Source: Sulfurovum sp.
Lineage (GTDB): Bacteria > Campylobacterota > Campylobacteria > Campylobacterales > Sulfurovaceae
DNA length: 35,834 nucleotides
Direction: 5' to 3'
NCBI GenBank assembly: GCA_027045015.1
Contig: JALUBF010000039.1
Span: 21,747 to 57,580, forward strand
Shown: positions 16,520-24,443 of the stretch, in pieces
Position numbering within the stretch: position 1 is the first letter of the stretch
How the letters are laid out: every line of letters starts with the position of its first letter
Notes under the pieces: model-generated
The model's input: only the letters and a program-made list of their open reading frames with translations
Told to the model about the DNA's origin: nothing
The model's database searches: none
Translations under genes and position numbers: made by a program

Positions 16520-18198
16520 TAAAATATAGCACGTAGAATATCTCTACACTTCTCTTGAGTTATATTTTCATAAAGTAAAAGATACTTAGATACCTTATCT
16601 AATGCTTCATCTAATGTTTTTAACATACGATTAAGTTCAGAGATAGACTCTTGTAAAATCTCCTCTACCTCATTTGCTGATGGAGTAAAACTATCTGTCA
16701 TAGAGTATTCATTTACTACTTTATATGCTATATCTTTAGCATTTGATATATCCGATACTGCATTTGTAAACTGCTCATTATATCGTACACGTGTAGCAAC
16801 ACTACCTGCAAGTAACACTTTTATCTGCGATAACAATGCCGTTTTAGATAGTATCTCCTGCTCTTGTATATTTAGATGACTATTTACTATACCTATCTTA
16901 TCAAATTCAACATCTAACCATGTAGCTATGACAGCTTTTGCACCTTGGTAGATAGATTGAATCTCTCGCTCTTCATCTGTAAAAGATAAAATCTTGTGTT
17001 TACCAAATATAACTTTCTCTTTTACTGCTTCAAAATCTGAAGTTGTTACAGAAGCTCTTTTGTTACGCATAGCATAAATTGTTGCTTCATTTATAAGTGT
17101 GCTTAACGCTGATGAATTGAAACCAACTGTCATATGTGCTATATCTTCTATATTTACATTATGTGGTTTATATTTTAAATAAAGCTTCAATATCTTTTCT
17201 CTATCTTCTAAATCTGGTAAAGATATATGGATACGCCTATCAAATCTTCCTGCACGAAGAAGTGCATCATCTAACATCTCAATCTTATTGGTTGCACCTA
17301 TTACTATAACTCCTGAAGAGTCTTCAAATCCGTCCATCTCTGTAAGAAGTTGATTTAAGGTTGCTTCACGTTCATCATTTCTAAACTCACCTCTACTCTT
17401 ACCTACAGCATCTATCTCATCTATAAAAACAATACTAGGAGCATTCTGTTTTGCTTTTTGAAACAATTCAGATACACGCTTAGCACCAATACCCACATAA
17501 ATATGTACAAAACTAGCACCACTTTGATAAAAAAATGGCACATTTGCTTCACCTGCAACTGCTTTTGATATAAGAGTTTTACCCACCCCTGGAGGTCCTG
17601 AAAGAAGCACACCTTTTGGAAGACGAATACCTAATTTATGATACTTTTTAGGATTTCTTAAAAAATCTATAATCTCTTCCAACTCCTCTTTAACATCTTT
17701 TATACCTGCAACATCATTAAATGTGATATTAGATATTATTGGTTTTATAGAAGTTGTCTCTACATTGGTATCCATATTATTATTGGCAGACTCAAATTGT
17801 TTCATCTGTATATCTCTATTTTCTTTTAAAAAACGAAATAATAGACCAAGAGTTATAAGTATTATGATAAAAGATAAAAAGTCATAAAAATTACTATTAT
17901 TTTCTACTACATATACTGGGTACTTCTCAAAAAATGCTGTTTTATTGATGGCATTTTTATATATTTTATATCTATTTGTAGCTGTTTTTATATGAATATA
18001 TGGACCATCTAATATAAGTTTTTCTATTTTATTGTTAGTATATAAGATATTTGCTTGTCTATTTGTAATAAGAGTATCTCTATCTCTAAAAAAAGCAAAA
18101 AGCAACAAAGCAGTAAGTAATATAGCTAAGAAAAAGATGATTTTAATATTTTTATTATTGATAAAATCGCTTTTATATCTCTGCTTTGTTTCCAGCAT
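16519..18198 (-). CDS. FtsH-like AAA+ membrane protein lacking the HEXXH protease site
   Basis: The protein has 559 residues from the ATG at 18198, which follows a perfect GGAGG by six bases; a longer GTG reading from 18213 is less likely. Two membrane segments (about 19-37 and 106-123) flank a small periplasmic domain, as in FtsH. The AAA+ module is intact: Walker A GPPGVGKT 201-208, pore loop with Y235-VG, Walker B IVFIDEID 256-263, and arginine-finger region LLRAGRFDRR. The zinc motif HEXXH, expected after the AAA+ lid, reads Y417-QGAK, so both histidines and the glutamate are gone. It is probably an unfoldase or chaperone rather than a protease. I recall a similar second FtsH in Helicobacter beside mtaB. 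Confidence 0.88.
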   Translation of the reverse strand: MLETKQRYKSDFINNKNIKIIFFLAILLTALLLFAFFRDRDTLITNRQANILYTNNKIEKLILDGPYIHIKTATNRYKIYKNAINKTAFFEKYPVYVVENNSNFYDFLSFIIILITLGLLFRFLKENRDIQMKQFESANNNMDTNVETTSIKPIISNITFNDVAGIKDVKEELEEIIDFLRNPKKYHKLGIRLPKGVLLSGPPGVGKTLISKAVAGEANVPFFYQSGASFVHIYVGIGAKRVSELFQKAKQNAPSIVFIDEIDAVGKSRGEFRNDEREATLNQLLTEMDGFEDSSGVIVIGATNKIEMLDDALLRAGRFDRRIHISLPDLEDREKILKLYLKYKPHNVNIEDIAHMTVGFNSSALSTLINEATIYAMRNKRASVTTSDFEAVKEKVIFGKHKILSFTDEEREIQSIYQGAKAVIATWLDVEFDKIGIVNSHLNIQEQEILSKTALLSQIKVLLAGSVATRVRYNEQFTNAVSDISNAKDIAYKVVNEYSMTDSFTPSANEVEEILQESISELNRMLKTLDEALDKVSKYLLLYENITQEKCRDILRAIF

Positions 18199-19420
18199 CA
18201 CTAACCTCCACACTATTTAGATATACCCAATTTGCACTCAAATCTTCATCTGAATGGACAGTAACTCTATTGAAATATTGGTCAAATCCTTGATATACTC
18301 CATTCTTTCCTGTTTCAAGAAGAACTTCAAGATTATCACTATGAGTACGTCTAAAAGCATAATTCTTAGCCTTTATAAGATTTGTAAGCTCATGGTGACG
18401 CTCTTTTGCTATGTTACCACGTATCTCAGGTTTCATAGATATTGAAGCTGTATTGTCACGTTTTGAGTATGAAAAAGCGTGTATATGTGTAAGTGGTAGC
18501 TCTCTTACTCTATCCATAGCTATCTTCCACTCTTTCTCATCTTCTCCAGGGTGACCTACAATAAAATCTGTCCCCAAAGCATACCCTTTTGATGATATCT
18601 TATTAAAGAGTTCCAAATCATCTTTGTAGTTATTGCGTCTATTCATAATCTCCAACATCTTATCACTTGTATGTTGTAGTGCTATGTGTAGTTGTTTAGC
18701 CATCCACGGTTCATTTAGTAGTTCCATAAACTCATCATCTATCTGTATAGGCTCAATACTACCTATACGTATGCGTCTTACTCCACGTATCTGGCTTATC
18801 TTTTTAAGTAGTTTTGCCATAGATGTATTGTGATCACGACCATAAGAACCAACATTTGTACCTGTGAGTATAAACTCTCCAAATCCATTAGATGCTAGTT
18901 TAGTAATTTGATTTAAGATAGTCTCCTCTTTATGCGAACGTGCCAAACCACGAACTTGAGGTATGATACAATAAGAACATGCAAAGTTACACCCCTCTTG
19001 TATCTTAATGAATGCCCTACTTTTGCCTACAAACTCTTCAACTATAGTAGAGTCTATATGTTTAAGGTCACCTATTTGGTAAAATGGCTTATCATTTTTA
19101 AGTATGCTATTTATCTTCTCTTTTTCAGAGTGACCCATCACACCAAATACTTTTTTGTCATTAAAAAGAGATTCTCCTTTAGAGTGAGAACCACAACCAG
19201 CAAGTATAATCTTAGCATCTGGGTTTTTACGTTTCATAGATGATATGTAGTTACGTACAGATGAATCTGCACCATTTGTTACCGTACATGAGTTTACTAC
19301 AATGTAATCTGAATGCAATTCATCATCACTTAACTCATACTCTTTTAGTTTGGAGATCATCACTTGTGTATCAAACTGATTTGTACGACATCCAAAAGTT
19401 TTAAAATATACTTTTTGCAC
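18173..19420 (-). CDS. mtaB: MtaB-type tRNA methylthiotransferase
   Basis: Radical-SAM enzyme that adds a methylthio group to t6A37 of tRNA. It has 415 residues. The N-terminal UPF0004 domain carries the second-cluster cysteines C11 (FGCRTNQFDT), C45 (NSCTVTNGAD) and C76 (AGCGSHS). The radical-SAM motif CNFACSYC places C144, C148 and C151. A TRAM domain is at the C-terminus. The CRTNQFD opening separates MtaB from MiaB and RimO. The start is GTG at 19420, overlapping the mscS stop by one base; its end overlaps the FtsH-like gene by 26 bases. Confidence 0.92.
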   Translation of the reverse strand: MQKVYFKTFGCRTNQFDTQVMISKLKEYELSDDELHSDYIVVNSCTVTNGADSSVRNYISSMKRKNPDAKIILAGCGSHSKGESLFNDKKVFGVMGHSEKEKINSILKNDKPFYQIGDLKHIDSTIVEEFVGKSRAFIKIQEGCNFACSYCIIPQVRGLARSHKEETILNQITKLASNGFGEFILTGTNVGSYGRDHNTSMAKLLKKISQIRGVRRIRIGSIEPIQIDDEFMELLNEPWMAKQLHIALQHTSDKMLEIMNRRNNYKDDLELFNKISSKGYALGTDFIVGHPGEDEKEWKIAMDRVRELPLTHIHAFSYSKRDNTASISMKPEIRGNIAKERHHELTNLIKAKNYAFRRTHSDNLEVLLETGKNGVYQGFDQYFNRVTVHSDEDLSANWVYLNSVEVSDAGNKAEI

Positions 19421-21078
19421 TAAACTATCTCCTCCCCATTGGGTATATCTTCTATATTTTCAACTGGCTTAGGAACATTTTTATCGACATATATAGATTG
19501 TGTAGGAAATGCCAAACTAATGCCCTCTTCAGCTTGTATCTTTTTAATAATCTCAGCAGATATAGTACTTCTAAGTGTCAATGTAGCATAAGCATTAGTA
19601 AGGTACCAAGCTGAAATCTTCATACCATAAGGCTCTATAAATGTTAAGATACGTGGTTCAACATTTGTATTTTTAATATGATATTGACTTCTTAGTTTAT
19701 TGAGCTGTTTTCTTGTAATATCTGTATATCCTTTAGAGTATTTTTTTGTTACCTCTTTAGCTATGGAAGCTGCCTTTTGTATATCTGAATCAAATGTAAT
19801 CATAAAATCAACACCGTCCCAAACAGTCTTAAGTCCAGCATGAGAGTAGTTAGCTATCATATCGGTAAATATAAAGTTATTTGGTATAAATATAATACGC
19901 CCTGCACGTCTATTGTGCATATATGCTGTAAGAGTAACATCTTCGTGCATAGTCATACGAAGCATAGATATATCAACAATATCACCAATATACTCTATGC
20001 CACCTCTTTGAAATTTAACTCTATCACCAACGTGTATAGCTCCACCCATAATGATAGTAATCCACCCCATAAAAGACATAAACCAATCTTTCATAGCAAT
20101 AGCAATACCAGCAGATGCAAAACCAAGAATAGTTACAAGATATGATACATTTTCTATATATGCCAATAAAAGAGTAAAGATAAGAAATGTCATAAATGTT
20201 ATATTGAGTGCTTTGTTGATGGCATAAAAACGATCATTATCTGACATATATCTACGTACTAGATATTTTATTATAAATAATAATATAACAAAAAATAGTA
20301 TAATAGCCAATATATTTACTGTTCTTTCTATCTCTTTTTCTATATCACTCTTTAAATTTAACTCTATCTCATCTATCTTTTTATTATATACATTTTGAGT
20401 TGTTGTAAAGATATCCATAATCGGCATAAATGTTTTTAATTGTTCATCTGTAATTTGTAAATCTTTAGTATATTTAATATTATTTTTTACTATAAAATTT
20501 AATTGTTTCAATATATGTTGCTTTTGTTTTAACTTCTGAACAATATGCTTTAATGAATTGTAACGATTAAGATACTCTTTTCTATCTGAATTTAACTTCT
20601 CTTTATACGATAATGCCCCAATAATAGCAAGAGGATTTGATATGACTGGTACTGAAGCTATTTTAGGAGGAACTAAAAACTTCTTAAATGGGTCATCATC
20701 ATACTCTTTTAAAAGCTGTAATTTTCCCTCAACTGTAGTAATCTTATTTTGAAAATCTTTTAATTTAGCTTTATTCTTTTTCGATAATCTTCTATGCTTT
20801 TTCAGATGAATTATCTCTCCATCTAACAATAATTTTTTCTTTTTTAACTCTTGATAAGTATGGTAATTACTATAGATTTTAGACCAGATATTATTCTTTA
20901 AAAGCTCTTTTTCTATAGCATCTTTCTCTAAAATAAGATTTTGCTCTACACTAGTAACTTGAGTAGAAATAGTTTTAGATTTACTACTATTTGTCTCTAA
21001 TTTTACAGATGTATTACTACTTGTAGCAAATATTTGTATGCTAGATAGTAAATATATGATGAAAACTATCTGCTTCAT
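19420..21078 (-). CDS. Large MscS-family mechanosensitive channel
   Basis: Inner-membrane channel that opens under membrane tension to release solutes. Of its 552 residues, about 1-20 are a signal peptide, about 40-245 a charged coiled-coil periplasmic region, and four or five membrane helices begin near 250. The MscS pore helix and beta domain follow (ILGFASAGIAIAMKDWFMSFMGW, then GGAIHVGDRVKF), with a C-terminal alpha/beta domain. It is larger than MscS itself and resembles the extended channels of Campylobacterota. It overlaps aroB (ATGA) and mtaB (one base), so it is part of the aroB operon. Confidence 0.88.
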   Translation of the reverse strand: MKQIVFIIYLLSSIQIFATSSNTSVKLETNSSKSKTISTQVTSVEQNLILEKDAIEKELLKNNIWSKIYSNYHTYQELKKKKLLLDGEIIHLKKHRRLSKKNKAKLKDFQNKITTVEGKLQLLKEYDDDPFKKFLVPPKIASVPVISNPLAIIGALSYKEKLNSDRKEYLNRYNSLKHIVQKLKQKQHILKQLNFIVKNNIKYTKDLQITDEQLKTFMPIMDIFTTTQNVYNKKIDEIELNLKSDIEKEIERTVNILAIILFFVILLFIIKYLVRRYMSDNDRFYAINKALNITFMTFLIFTLLLAYIENVSYLVTILGFASAGIAIAMKDWFMSFMGWITIIMGGAIHVGDRVKFQRGGIEYIGDIVDISMLRMTMHEDVTLTAYMHNRRAGRIIFIPNNFIFTDMIANYSHAGLKTVWDGVDFMITFDSDIQKAASIAKEVTKKYSKGYTDITRKQLNKLRSQYHIKNTNVEPRILTFIEPYGMKISAWYLTNAYATLTLRSTISAEIIKKIQAEEGISLAFPTQSIYVDKNVPKPVENIEDIPNGEEIV

Positions 21079-22127
21079 ACCTCTTCCTCAAATCTTGCCA
21101 ATACTTTTTTAACAATATTCTCATCAATGTCAGATACTATTTTGTGGTCTCCAACTCCATTAGCCAATATAAACTTAATGCTCCCTCTTGCAGACTTTTT
21201 ATCTAAAAAAAAGTGTTCATAAAAGCTATCTACATCTTCTATAGTATATGTTGTAGGTAAATTAGATTTATCAAGAAGAGCTTTTATCTCGTCTGCTTCA
21301 TCTCTACTCATAAGTCCAAGTTCTATAGATAACTCATTTGCCATAACCATACCAATAGCAACTGCTTCACCATGTAGATATGTTGTATAGTTTGTTTCAT
21401 TCTCTACAACGTGTCCAAAGGTATGTCCATAGTTTAGTACAGCTCGTATCCCTGCCTCTTTCTCATCTTGATTTACAACCCATGCTTTTAGAGATACACT
21501 TTTAGCTATCATCTCTTTTATACTCTCAACTTTTGTAAGATCTGCCCCTTGAAGATAGTTAAAAAACTCTCTATCAAACATAACAGCCATCTTTACCACC
21601 TCAGCAACACCTGCTGAAAACTCACGAGGAGGAAGAGTTTCTAAAAAAGCTGGGTCAATATATACTGCTTTTGGTTGATAAAAAGCACCTATTAGATTTT
21701 TGCCATATTTGTTATTTACACCTGTCTTACCACCTACAGATGCATCTACCTGACTAAGCAGAGTTGTAGGAATTTGGATAAAATCAATACCTCTTTGATA
21801 CAAACTAGCAGTAAAACCTGTCATATCTCCTATTACCCCACCACCAAATGCTATAAGAAGTGATTTTCTATCTAACTTATGATCAAAACACTCATTTAAA
21901 ATATTTTCTACCGTCTCTAATGTCTTATACCCCTCACCATCAGGGATAGTTACTATATGAAGATTTGTTGCAGAGATATTTGCTAAAAGTTTATCGAGAT
22001 GATACCCAGATACTGTAGGATTTGTAACGACTACTACAGACGTATCAAAAGTAAGTTTAGGGAGTCTATCAATAGTAATATCATATGTTATATCTTGCGT
22101 ATGAGCTAATTTTATAGAAACGTTCAT
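21075..22127 (-). CDS. aroB: 3-dehydroquinate synthase
   Basis: Second step of the shikimate pathway, cyclising DAHP to 3-dehydroquinate with NAD and a divalent metal. It has 350 residues. The NAD-binding part contains PDGEGYKTLE and the signature AFGGGVIGDMTGFTAS. Metal and substrate ligands lie in DASVGGKTGVN, the AGVAEVVKMA glutamate, and the histidines of LNYGHTFGHVVE and LHGEAVAIGM. It is the promoter-proximal gene of aroB-mscS-mtaB-ftsH-like-bioV-SDR. The ATG at 22127 follows AAGG. Confidence 0.96.
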   Translation of the reverse strand: MNVSIKLAHTQDITYDITIDRLPKLTFDTSVVVVTNPTVSGYHLDKLLANISATNLHIVTIPDGEGYKTLETVENILNECFDHKLDRKSLLIAFGGGVIGDMTGFTASLYQRGIDFIQIPTTLLSQVDASVGGKTGVNNKYGKNLIGAFYQPKAVYIDPAFLETLPPREFSAGVAEVVKMAVMFDREFFNYLQGADLTKVESIKEMIAKSVSLKAWVVNQDEKEAGIRAVLNYGHTFGHVVENETNYTTYLHGEAVAIGMVMANELSIELGLMSRDEADEIKALLDKSNLPTTYTIEDVDSFYEHFFLDKKSARGSIKFILANGVGDHKIVSDIDENIVKKVLARFEEEV

Positions 22128-22161
22128 AATTAAAACCTTATGTAATATAGTAATAAGCTTT

Positions 22162-22167
22162 ATTTTA
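22162..22167 (-). promoter_or_regulatory. Possible -10 box for the aroB operon
   Basis: TAAAAT on the minus strand in the context TTAGATAAAATAAAG, 34 bases before the aroB ATG. It is an imperfect match in very A/T-rich DNA, so weakly supported. Confidence 0.4.
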
Positions 22168-22262
22168 TCTAATTATTTATTAATAGCAAATGGGATAAGA
22201 AATTTTAACTAATATAGAAAATATATATACATAAATTTAAGTAATATTTTTAATAGAATTGA

Positions 22263-22268
22263 TATAAT
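22263..22268 (+). promoter_or_regulatory. -10 box for the lipoprotein gene pair
   Basis: A perfect TATAAT in the context TTGATATAATTTAG lies 25 bases before the proposed ATA start at 22294 and 14 bases before the AAGGA ribosome site (22283-22287). This spacing fits translation from 22294 and not from the ATG at 22360. Confidence 0.65.
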
Positions 22269-22293
22269 TTAGAAGAACTAAAAAGGATTTCCA

Positions 22294-22722
22294 ATAAAAA
22301 AGTTATTTCATTATTATTCTTTACTAATATTATTATTTTCAATAAATGCATGTACTATTATGCCCAAATTTGATCAATTAGCTTATGATAGAACTGTATC
22401 ATTAAAAGTTGATTCTCTTAACTTAATGGATAAATCAACACAACCATATATAAATTATAAAGATAAAGTAACAAAATTAACTATAAGAATTGAAAAAGCT
22501 TATCAATATGCAAAAGGTAAGCCTAACAATAAAATAATTACAAAACAGTGGTTAATTATAAAAAATCCTAAACGCCATCAAATTGCTGGTTACTTAAAAC
22601 TTTGGAAAGAGCATAAAATAATTTCTAAAAGTTTTATGACAGAGGCAAAAAAAACTATTGCTGAAGGTTTTGACCAAATTATTGGTTTAGAGAGTGGATT
22701 AATCAAAGGTAAAGATAAATAA
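22294..22722 (+). CDS. Uncharacterised lipoprotein, apparent ATA start
   Basis: The frame is open from a TAA at 22279. AAGGA (22283-22287) is followed after six bases by ATA, then codons for KKLFHYYSLLILLFSINA and a Cys at residue 20, a signal peptide with a usable lipobox (INAC). The first ATG, at 22360, has no ribosome site and would remove the whole signal. Hence the 142-residue reading from ATA. The mature part (KFDQLAYDRTVSLKVDSLNL onward) is helical, with a conserved look in LIIKNPKRHQIAGYLKLW and an alpha-helical C-terminus. I recall similar small lipoproteins in other marine bacteria, without a named function. It is paired with the next gene. Confidence 0.7.
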   Translation: MKKLFHYYSLLILLFSINACTIMPKFDQLAYDRTVSLKVDSLNLMDKSTQPYINYKDKVTKLTIRIEKAYQYAKGKPNNKIITKQWLIIKNPKRHQIAGYLKLWKEHKIISKSFMTEAKKTIAEGFDQIIGLESGLIKGKDK

Positions 22723-22736
22723 TAGGAGAAAAGAAA

Positions 22737-23072
22737 ATGTCTGATATAAAAGATTTTGATAAGTTTTTAATACTTTTAAAAGATGCAACAAAAGAGTTAG
22801 CTAAAACTATGCTAAAAGATTATGAGAAAGAAGCTTTGTCCGATACTAAGGTTTTTTTGAAAACATCAAAAGATGATATAGAACGTTGGTCTAAACTTCT
22901 TTCTGAAGGTAAATTGACCAAAGAAGATTATGAATGGTTAATATCAAGTAAAAAAGATGTACTAGAATTAGAACTTTTAAAAAATACTGGTCTAGGAGCT
23001 GTACAGATAGATAAATTTAAAAATGCATTTATACATTTACTCATAAATACTGCTTTAGATGTATTTCTTTAA
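22737..23072 (+). CDS. Uncharacterised 111-residue helical protein, partner of the lipoprotein
   Basis: It starts at ATG 22737 behind AGGAG (22724-22728), 14 bases after the lipoprotein stop, so it is probably co-transcribed. The protein is all-helical by eye, with a charged N-terminal half (DYEKEALSDTKVFLKTSKDD), a central ERWSKLLSEGKLTKEDYEWL, and a hydrophobic amphipathic C-terminal helix (IDKFKNAFIHLLINTALDVF). It has no signal peptide and no catalytic motif. I recall the pair as a recurrent unit elsewhere but know no function. It converges on ldt with only 10 bases between. Confidence 0.75.
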   Translation: MSDIKDFDKFLILLKDATKELAKTMLKDYEKEALSDTKVFLKTSKDDIERWSKLLSEGKLTKEDYEWLISSKKDVLELELLKNTGLGAVQIDKFKNAFIHLLINTALDVFL

Positions 23073-23082
23073 AATAACTAGT

Positions 23083-23634
23083 CTATAAATATATTTTACG
23101 CAGATCATATTCAGCAAATGGCATATATGTATGCCTTGTAACTACTATTTTTGTCTTATATGTAGCCCAATTATAAAGTACTGGAATATCTTTCTTATCA
23201 ACATGTATACAACCATGAGACATCCAATCTACACTACCCTCATGTATAGCATGTCCCCAGCGTGTAAACTTTAACATATAATCCATATTGTCTATGCCTG
23301 ATAAATCTGGAAAATCTTTAGACATATGATAACGCTTTTTTTCTATAATAGGAAAAATTCCAGAAGGACTACTAAACTCTCTAGCCCCTGATGTTATGGG
23401 AGCACTCCACCATACTGTACCATCTCTATCTACAGCATAAAAACGTCCATCACTTCCAGCTTCACGTACAGAAACAACAATAAACGATTTACCTGTTAAA
23501 TTTATAGTTTTATATCTATCTTTATATTTCAATTTAAATATTGTTTTTGAAATAGGAATAGTTTCAGTTCCTTTTACTATAGATTTAGTAAATCCTATAG
23601 AAACTACAAACAATAATAAAAATATAATCTTCAA
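23083..23634 (-). CDS. Secreted L,D-transpeptidase-type (YkuD) protein
   Basis: The 183-residue protein has a signal peptide (IIFLLLFVVSIGFTKS, about 1-17) and a YkuD-like catalytic domain. H131 (AIHEGSVDWM) and S139-HGC142-IH144 give the HxxxxxxxSHGC active site with C142 as nucleophile. The arginine that usually follows as SHGCxR is His144. Such enzymes make or trim 3-3 crosslinks or attach proteins to peptidoglycan; in relatives some act as carboxypeptidases that set cell shape. The start is TTG. It is last in the run from atp through tol-pal-cpoB, 10 bases after cpoB, which suits an envelope role. Confidence 0.85.
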   Translation of the reverse strand: MKIIFLLLFVVSIGFTKSIVKGTETIPISKTIFKLKYKDRYKTINLTGKSFIVVSVREAGSDGRFYAVDRDGTVWWSAPITSGAREFSSPSGIFPIIEKKRYHMSKDFPDLSGIDNMDYMLKFTRWGHAIHEGSVDWMSHGCIHVDKKDIPVLYNWATYKTKIVVTRHTYMPFAEYDLRKIYL

Positions 23635-23644
23635 ATTTAAATAC

Positions 23645-24436
23645 CTATAAATTTTTTATTCTATCTTGTGCTATTTTAGCAGATTTTTTATTGGCATAAT
23701 TTTCTATAATATTTTTATAAAAAATCTTTGCTTGTGATTTTTGATTTGTTTTTTCTAAAGAGATAGCAGTATGAAGAAGTAAAACATCTATATATGATGT
23801 TTTATCATTAATTCCTGCACTTTTTTTATAGTAAAAAATAGCATCTTTGTACTCTTTTGTATAGTAAGATATCTCTCCTAAATAATAATTTGAAGCAGCA
23901 GTTTTATAACCTCTTTCATCGGTAATAATAAACTTCTTTTTTGAATCACTATAATGTTTTTTTACAAAAAGTCTTACACCTTCACTATATATAGAAGATA
24001 TACTTTTAGATTTAGACGATAAAACTCTAGATTTAACACTATCTTTTTTAGTTATAGATTGACAATTCAAAATTTTAGATAATTCAATTTTAGTTACATA
24101 AGTATTATTTATATTATCTATCATCTTTGCAAGTTTTTTAAGTAATATATCATTATTATTAGAGTTATCCATAGTAGAACTTGAAAATGAAGTATTTTTT
24201 TTCATTTTTAACTCATTGATAGAAGTACTTAATCCTTCAATAATTGTTGTTAATCCATCAATTCTTTCATCTTGTTTTGCTATTTTTTGTTTCAAATTAT
24301 TTATAGTATTTGTATCTTGAAGATTACTATTATCTGAGACATCAGTTCCAAAACCATATAGTGAAGATTCTCCATATAAAATATAAGGAGAACTAATAAA
24401 AAAAATAAATACCGAAACTTTAAATCTTTTTAACAT
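23645..24436 (-). CDS. cpoB: CpoB/YbgF-like periplasmic coiled-coil TPR protein
   Basis: Tol-Pal-associated factor that coordinates peptidoglycan synthesis with outer-membrane constriction. The 263-residue reading from the ATG at 24436 begins with a signal peptide (FKVSVFIFFISSPYILYG) and follows AGGAT. A longer reading from 24529 would place 31 extra residues before it and overlap pal. Residues about 45-75 form a coiled coil (NLKQKIAKQDERIDGL). The C-terminal about 110 residues hold TPR-like helices (SNYYLGEISYYTKEYKDAIF). It lies seven bases after pal, the canonical tolB-pal-cpoB order. Confidence 0.88.
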   Translation of the reverse strand: MLKRFKVSVFIFFISSPYILYGESSLYGFGTDVSDNSNLQDTNTINNLKQKIAKQDERIDGLTTIIEGLSTSINELKMKKNTSFSSSTMDNSNNNDILLKKLAKMIDNINNTYVTKIELSKILNCQSITKKDSVKSRVLSSKSKSISSIYSEGVRLFVKKHYSDSKKKFIITDERGYKTAASNYYLGEISYYTKEYKDAIFYYKKSAGINDKTSYIDVLLLHTAISLEKTNQKSQAKIFYKNIIENYANKKSAKIAQDRIKNL

Positions 24437-24443
24437 ATCAATC

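Noticed and set aside
16788-16793. Second CACGTG core resembling parS (GTACACGTGTAGC)
   Set aside because: It is inside the FtsH-like gene and the flanking half-sites differ from the parS consensus at several positions.
10976-23634. Integrative element explaining the insertion between cpoB and slyD
   Set aside because: No integrase, transposase, terminal repeats or tRNA target are visible, and the genes are ordinary housekeeping genes; rearrangement is more likely than a mobile element.
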